Assembly: GCA_024036415.1 (NCBI GenBank)
Contig: JAMWET010001328.1
Coordinates: 93,501 to 157,500 of the forward strand
DNA length: 64,000 nucleotides
Direction of reading: 5' to 3'
Source of the DNA: Prochilodus magdalenae
Taxonomy: Eukaryota > Chordata > Actinopteri > Characiformes > Prochilodontidae
A program made the translations under genes and the position numbers. The notes beneath the pieces are model-generated. The model ran no database searches and was not told the DNA's origin. It was given only the letters and a program-made list of their open reading frames with translations. Positions 59,010-64,000 of the stretch are shown in pieces (positions within the stretch are counted from its first letter, which is position 1; every line of letters begins with the position of its first letter).

Positions 59010-59345
59010 TGGTAACTTTAGGCTTCTACCGATGGCATTACATGAGGATGATCAGGCTATGAATGTGAATGATAGGATTTATAGATTAAGTGAAGGTTCA
59101 GGGAATGTCTCGTTCCATGTGCGGAAAATGGCTCCAAAGCAGATGTTAATGATTGGCTAGGTGTGTTGGCTAGTGTAAAGGAAGTAGCTGAATTTGCAGG
59201 TGTTTGGAAGCACCCGGGTCTACCAGCAGTGGCAGAAATCCGAGTCTACAAGAAACTACAAAATACACCTGTGGCCATTAAAGTGGTCTACATCCAGAAA
59301 CTTGAAATTTAAGCCGCAGCTGTTATTGGTGCTTGTGTAGGAATT
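59010..59345 (+). repeat. Unclassified interspersed repeat U, copy 3
   Basis: GTCTCGTTCCATGTGCGGAA, TGGCTCCAAAGCAGATGTTA ATGATTGGCT and GTGGTCTACATCCAGAAACT match the copies at 15010 and 17335. Conceptual translation hints at a helix-turn-helix (SVKEVAEFAGVWK), but the evidence is weak. Confidence 0.55.
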
Positions 59346-60180
59346 ACACACTACACACTACTCAGTCACAGGTGACAAATGTTTTGTTGAGTGAGCTCAC
59401 TTGACGTGGCTTTTTATGCATATTGTAGTGAACAGTTTCTATCTGCTTAGGAGGCAAATATTAGGTAGACACTAAGCTCAATGTAAAAACGAGTCTGTGT
59501 ATTGCTTCTTGTTTTGATTTATTACTGCATAACCCTGGGTTTATAACTAGCCAACATATACAGCTGGTGCTACCAGCTCCAGGTATCGAGCTGATATGAA
59601 CAAAATATTCTAGATTTGATATCATAGGGGAAATATAATGCACAAAAGAATGAATCCATTCTAGCATGAAATAGATTCTCCTACAGTGTGAGGTTCCAAT
59701 ACCATTCATATATTCATATCAGAGAGGAAGTGGTATCTTTACTAGGTAACATATGGTGACAGTATGCACTGTGGATATGTGCGACTGCATCGTGGACATT
59801 CTATATTAATCAAGCCATCTAATTTCAACTGCACTGTTTGAACACCAGTGTTTTCAAGCAATCCAATGTGAAACAACAACATGGTTCAATTTATAATGTA
59901 GCATTACACCCCCATCCCTGCCCCTGCCCCCACTCATTACCCTATCACATAATACTGCCAACACTGGAAAGTGAGTGCTAGCATGTAGTTCTGCTAAGGC
60001 ATGAGACGATGTCACTAAACAGCTGAATGTGCTTGGAGGAGAACACTAATAAGAAGTCTGAGAGTCACACTAAGTGAAGGAGAAACAGGAAGAGGATGCG
60101 ATAAGTGAAAGGCTAGTTCTCTTTTGGACTCTCAGACGCATACGGCTGTGGCATTGCTGTGGATCAAATCAGTAATCACC
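59346..60180. other. Intronic DNA, nothing recognised
   Basis: No gene or element recognised. Confidence 0.5.
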
Positions 60181-60620
60181 ATGTTATGGCCATGACTTAG
60201 TAAAGTGTGGGAACAAGATGGATAAGTTATTATAATTACATCATAGCCACGATTCTGCAGGGCGTGGAAAGCGATGACATGGGAACAAGAAAGTTAAGTT
60301 GTTGTATTTAAGTCATTTAAACAGCTCATTAGTTTTGTTGTAGTTCAGTTCAGCATTGAGAGCCAGACATCTATGTTGTGGCCACAACTTAGAAAGACAT
60401 GTGAAAAAGATTACGGTTAAGGGAATTAGGTTTTAGTCATGACTTAGTAGGGTGTGGCCTCAAATTAGTAGGATATAGGAACAAGCTGATATAGATGAGT
60501 CAATGTGTTTGGTTAAATAATTTTGTTATAGTACAGTTTAGTTACAGCTGTGGCCCCACAGCTTAACTATATTGTGTCCACATATCCTGTTCCCATGCCT
60601 TGTGAAAATTGTGGCCATCC
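60181..60620. repeat. Degenerate repeat of GTGGCCACRACTTAGTAA...GGGAACAAGA units
   Basis: Units of the form TGGCCATGACTTAGTAAAGT GTGGGAACAAGATGGATAAG recur at about 60185, 60245, 60378, 60434 and 60455 on the plus strand. The last (AACTATATTGTGTCCACATATCCTGTTCCC, about 60567-60598) is in the opposite orientation. Confidence 0.65.
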
Positions 60621-61044
60621 TTTCTTTTTATGATGAAAGGATTTGGGACACCAAGGTGAACAGCATGTGTGCATGTGTTAAAGTAGGTGTCTTCGGCTCC
60701 ATTAGAGAGTATAGATGATGAAGATGATGCTAAAGGCTTATGTCTGGATTTCAGCTTTATCACATCTGTTATACATTCACACACAAATAAACACAGAGCC
60801 TCACCCTCTCCTGTGCACTCAGATGGTAATATCAGTCCCAATCTGGACTCCACATACGCACTCACCAGCGCATCCTGCAATCTGACAGCCTGACATACAT
60901 ATATAAACAACACACTCCGCACACATGCTGCCACATACTGTTCCCTCCTGAACTCTATTTCCCAGAATGCTACAGCAGACCATATGACTGAGACATCAAA
61001 GCCTCTGGTCATTATACAAGATCTCAAGAGTCTATAAAGTCTGT
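60621..61044. other. Intronic DNA, nothing recognised
   Basis: The 154-codon minus-strand frame at 60563-61027 has no domain and overlaps the repeat at its end; treated as chance. Confidence 0.5.
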
Positions 61045-62345
61045 TTGGTTGCCACTAACTCTTTACAAAGTTTTGCCCCAGTGACCTTGTTCCTTTGCAT
61101 GCTGGGCGTTCTTCTCTGGTTTCTCGTTTCCGTGTGTGTGACTGTACATTGCCTGTATATCTGGCTTTGGTTTTCGTGCTCTGTGTTCTGGTACTTTGGC
61201 TTGCTGTTGTTTCCCTTGTTTGATATCAGACTGGCCCTGGATTTTGCTCTTTTTTGCTTTTTGCACCGGAGTGTGTCTTAACTGGTCCGATTTGTTGCAT
61301 AAGATTTTACCTAAAACTATCAATGGCAGATGCCTAGTCCTTCCAGAGGACTATAGCCAACCAAGGCCGGTTTACAGGTCGGCACCAGCAGATGTTAGGG
61401 GAATTGTCTCAGTCTTTGGACACTCTGGCTCAGCGGCAAGGTGAGCAGCAAGGTCAAATGTCTCAGCTTCAGTCAGGTAGGGGGTCCTTCTCCTTAGTAT
61501 TTCTTTAGTATAGCTTGTAATAGGAAAGCTGACGCCCTATCGTGGATGTATCAGGACCTGTTGGAGACAGAGTAACCAGTAAACATTCTTTCTGCTGCGC
61601 TTGTTGAGGATTTTCATTAGGCTTTCTCCAGACTGGCCTACTCTCCAGCTTTGGTGTTATCCCAGAGGTGGCCCCTTAGAAGCCAGTTCCAGTCAAGTCA
61701 GTGGTTGCTCTGGTGGTCCCTCTGTCAAGTTCTCCAGACACACAGGTGGTGGTCATCGCTGACATCCTCATTCCTCAGCCGGCCCAAACTCCTCAGGATA
61801 TGGTACTGTCAGGCCTCCCTCCAGCTCCTTCAGTTCATAGGCTGCTACTCTATACAGACTCTGGTTTGCAGAATGCTACAGCTGATCTGAGAATGCTACA
61901 GCATGACTGAGAGGTCGGACTCTTCAGCCAATTGCAAGCTGTTCCCAAGATTTGATGAGCGCCACATCATAATTGCCCTGTGTAAAGTGCTTTACCCAGT
62001 TTGGTTCCCACTCAGGAGCAAATCTTTATTCCAAAGTGGAGACATTGGCCCAGTGAACTTGTACAGTCAAACCTGATGGCAAATGTTCGGTTCTGGTTTG
62101 CCTCGTCTGTGTTTTTGACATATGCCTGTATATTTGACTATTGGTGGTATTTCGGCTCACCTTATCTAATATTGAACTATACTGGGTTTTTGAGTCTTGG
62201 TTGTTTTTTTTGTTTTTTTTTTTTGCTGTGTTTTTTTTTGGTATTCCTCTAAAACAGTGTCTGGAGTGTTATTACGTTTTCCCTTATTTATTAAAACCAT
62301 CTTTTTGCCTCTGCATTTGGCCTAACTGCTGTGCTCATTTTGCGT
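61045..62345 (+). mobile_element. Decayed, internally deleted Ty3/gypsy LTR retrotransposon
   Basis: The 5' LTR remnant near 61080-61295 (GTTTCTCGTTTCCGTGTGTG, TGCCTGTATATCTGGCTT) aligns with a 3' LTR near 62088-62340 (GCCTCGTCTGTGTTTTTGAC, ATGCCTGTATATTTGACT), which ends with a polyadenylation-like ATTAAA region and TTTTGCCTCTGCATTTGG. Between them, plus-strand QQMLGELSQSLDTLAQRQGE (61386-61445) resembles the coiled-coil start of fish gypsy Gag, and CNRKADALSWMYQDLLETE (61516-61572) is the ADALSR motif at the end of the RNase H domain of Pol. Most of gag-pol is deleted; no functional frame. Confidence 0.75.
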
Positions 62346-63141
62346 ATACATGCACACAAACACAGAACTCAGCTACCCGTCAGCAAAAACATGCTTACAC
62401 TCTGAAACACACAGTTGAGCCTGTATGCAGGACAGCGCTGGATTAAGAGCTTGTACCGTAATCAGTGTGGTAAAGCCACACATACACAATCCGGCACGCT
62501 TATGCATTAAGAGTTGACCCAGCCTACATTAGCTTGACCATTGCTCTAAAGGAGGACAGTGACCACAGACCAGCATAAGCATAACAAGCATGAGGAATTT
62601 AGTGTTTCCAAAAAATCCATTGAGCTACATTTGAGCTACAAAGTTTGGTTGGAGGTTTCACATTGGTGCCCCCAGCCACTATATGGAATTGTAAGACTTC
62701 AGCAGCATTCCTGATTTCATTTAATGACTAATTGGTTTTCCAGACCTGGAATTACAGAACAACTACAATTAATACACGGCTTTCTGAAGAGGAGGGGTGC
62801 AAATACATAAAATCAACACTCTTTATATTAATGTCATTTATGCATTTATGTATTTACTCCTGTATTAAATCGCTTACTGCCCATAAAAAGTGCGTTCTGA
62901 GATATACTTTTCTCAAGTGATTCCGACTTCTCCACAGTCGTATATACAGAGACACAGCAGACACGTGTGCAAGCACTGTAGCTGCAACTCCACCTGTGCT
63001 AACTCCTGTACTGCACCAAAACATAATCTCTCTCTCACACACACACACACATGCACACAGATTAACAGCAGACCCGAGCAGCATCACCCCACTGCAGTGG
63101 AGTCCATAGACACGCTCCCCGCCCCTCTGCAGCCCTCTTAC
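62346..63141. other. Intron 1, next to exon 1
   Basis: No gene or element recognised except a short CA run at 63036-63050. The minus-strand frame 62854-63156 begins in exon 1 (MTVTK) but continues only as unspliced intron. Confidence 0.6.
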
Positions 63142-63156
63142 CTTTGTGACAGTCAT
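63142..63156 (-). CDS. coro2b: Coronin 2B, coding exon 1 (MTVTK)
   Basis: On the minus strand ATG ACT GTC ACA AAG is followed at once by a GTAAGA donor (GT at 63141-63140). The known vertebrate CORO2B protein starts MTVTKMSWRP, so these five codons joined to exon 2 (MSWRPTYRSS...) reproduce the expected N-terminus in phase 0. The start codon context is weak (T at -3, A at +4), whereas the methionine opening exon 2 gains A at -3 after splicing, so initiation could also occur there. The exon also carries the 5' UTR to its left on this strand; the transcription start is not visible. Five codons alone would be weak evidence; the matching donor, conserved peptide and correct strand relative to exon 2 make it convincing. 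Confidence 0.88.
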
Positions 63157-63480
63157 GCAGAGAGAGGGCGAGAGTAACCGGCTTCTGTCTCCGAAATGCG
63201 CAGAGAGAGGGAGTGTGTGTCAGTGTGTGTGAGAGAGTATACGTGTGTGTATGGGCGCTCTACAGCCTCTTCAGCAGCAGAGTGAGCAGTAGATGCAGGG
63301 AGAGGAGGAGAGAGAGGCGTGTGTGGGTGAGAGAGTTAGAGGGAGGGCTTTGCCTGCCGTCTGGCTGGAAAGTGAAGGAGCCTATCAGGAGCGCTGCTGC
63401 TTCACCACAGCACTGCAGTCAGATACGCTCAGCCTGCCAGGATCTACTACAGAGCACCACTCCCAGCACTCCTCCTCCTG
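63157..63480 (-). promoter_or_regulatory. coro2b: coro2b 5' UTR and probable proximal promoter
   Basis: Immediately upstream of the ATG on the minus strand; has CpG-containing stretches (GCGCATTTCGGAGACAGAAG CCGG) and no upstream ATG for about 320 nt, as expected of a 5' UTR. No clear TATA box or transcription start can be assigned, so the boundary with the promoter is unknown. Confidence 0.55.
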
Positions 63481-63879
63481 CGCTAACTCTCTCTCTGTAC
63501 TCCCCTGTTCCTCTACTGGCCCTCTTGTCCCTGCTTTCTCTTTCTCTCTTTCTGTCTCTCTCCACTCTATCTCTCTCACACCATCACTCTGTCACTTCTT
63601 TCCCTCTGTATAAATTTTTTCTCTTCCACTTCTTACTACTTCTCCCTCTCTATTTCTCCCAGTTCCTGTCTCTTTCTCTTCCCCATCTTTCCTCCCTCAC
63701 GCTACCCCTCTGTCATTCTGTTCACTTTCTCTTCTTCTTCTTTCTCTCCTCTCTCACTCTCTCCTTATCTCTCTCACTTCTTTCTCGCTCCCTTTCTCTT
63801 TCCCTTCTCTCATTTTTAACTTGCTTCCTCACACTTTCACTCATTCAATTTTTACTGGTTTTCTGTCTCTCTCATTTCT

Positions 63880-63969
<90 letters not shown>

Positions 63970-64000
63970 CCTCACTCCCTTGTTGCCTGTTCACCGTTCT
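63481..64000. repeat. Pyrimidine-rich upstream region with (CT)n and (CTGT)n
   Basis: Over 500 bp of CT-rich plus-strand DNA, with a pure CT run at 63886-63913, five CTGT units, and a second CT run to 63967. On the gene's strand this is a GA-rich block, a class that can act as GAGA-type promoter-proximal sequence, but its role here is inference. Confidence 0.8.

Larger units (their letters stand above)
10543..63141 (-). other. coro2b: coro2b intron 1 (~52.6 kb, phase 0)
   Basis: Bounded on the minus strand by the donor AAG|gtaaga at 63141 and the acceptor tcctgcag|ATG at 10543. All features between are intronic to this transcript. No exon of another protein gene was recognised on either strand. 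A large first intron is typical of this gene family in vertebrates. Unseen alternative first exons remain possible. Confidence 0.88.

Noticed and set aside
60563..61027. 154-codon minus-strand frame
   Set aside because: No domain, overlaps the end of a degenerate repeat, and lies within coro2b intron 1 without splice support.
62854..63141. Continuation of the MTVTK frame for 95 more codons
   Set aside because: It is unspliced intron; the donor GTAAGA at 63141 and the known protein sequence place exon 2 at 10542.

Overview
The window is vertebrate nuclear DNA, most likely from a teleost and probably an ostariophysan (characin/catfish-like). The evidence is two coding exons of a vertebrate coronin gene with clean GT/AG splice sites, many fish-type Tc1/mariner relics, tRNA-derived SINEs with a fish SINE tail, and abundant (CA)n, (GA)n and (TATC)n microsatellites. 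The species and the coro2b paralogue (2ba or 2bb) cannot be fixed from sequence alone.

Only one gene is supported: coronin 2B (coro2b), on the minus strand. Coding exon 1 (63142-63156) encodes just MTVTK and ends in a GT donor. Coding exon 2 (10342-10542) starts at its ATG after a CTGCAG acceptor and encodes 67 residues of the coronin N-terminus. So 10543-63141 is one phase-0 intron of about 52.6 kb, 1-10341 is the start of the next intron, and 63157 to the right edge is 5' UTR and upstream DNA. Nearly all other open frames are translations of repeats or chance frames.

The introns are dominated by mobile elements. Tc1/mariner relics include seven copies of one family whose ends contain GTTGCACCCAGAAGGAATC; two 0.5-kb elements that keep only a transposase DNA-binding domain; a complete-ended 1.63-kb element at 13267-14893 with ~205-bp terminal inverted repeats and a frameshifted transposase; and a duplicated CT-tract/mini-element unit at 20163-22438. 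MITE-like families include five copies of a ~250-bp element with TATCGTCGCTGTCC ends, two large AT-rich palindromes, and elements flanked by TTAA. Several probable solo LTRs lie on the minus strand (the gene's sense strand), two of them nested in copies of the Tc1 family. A decayed Ty3/gypsy element lies at 61045-62345. SINEs, LINE tails, minisatellites and long simple repeats fill much of the rest.

Layout: 1-10.3 kb, intron 2 with relics; 10.34-10.54 kb, exon 2; 10.5-63.1 kb, intron 1 (repeat-dense at 11-22, 26-42 and 47-62 kb; comparatively unique at 22.5-26.0, 36.2-38.8 and 43.4-46.8 kb); 63.14 kb onward, exon 1, 5' UTR and a CT-rich upstream region. I found no operon, CRISPR array, functional tRNA/rRNA or clearly novel multi-gene system. 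The most interesting content is the nested transposon architecture and the recurring small elements that keep transposase DNA-binding domains.
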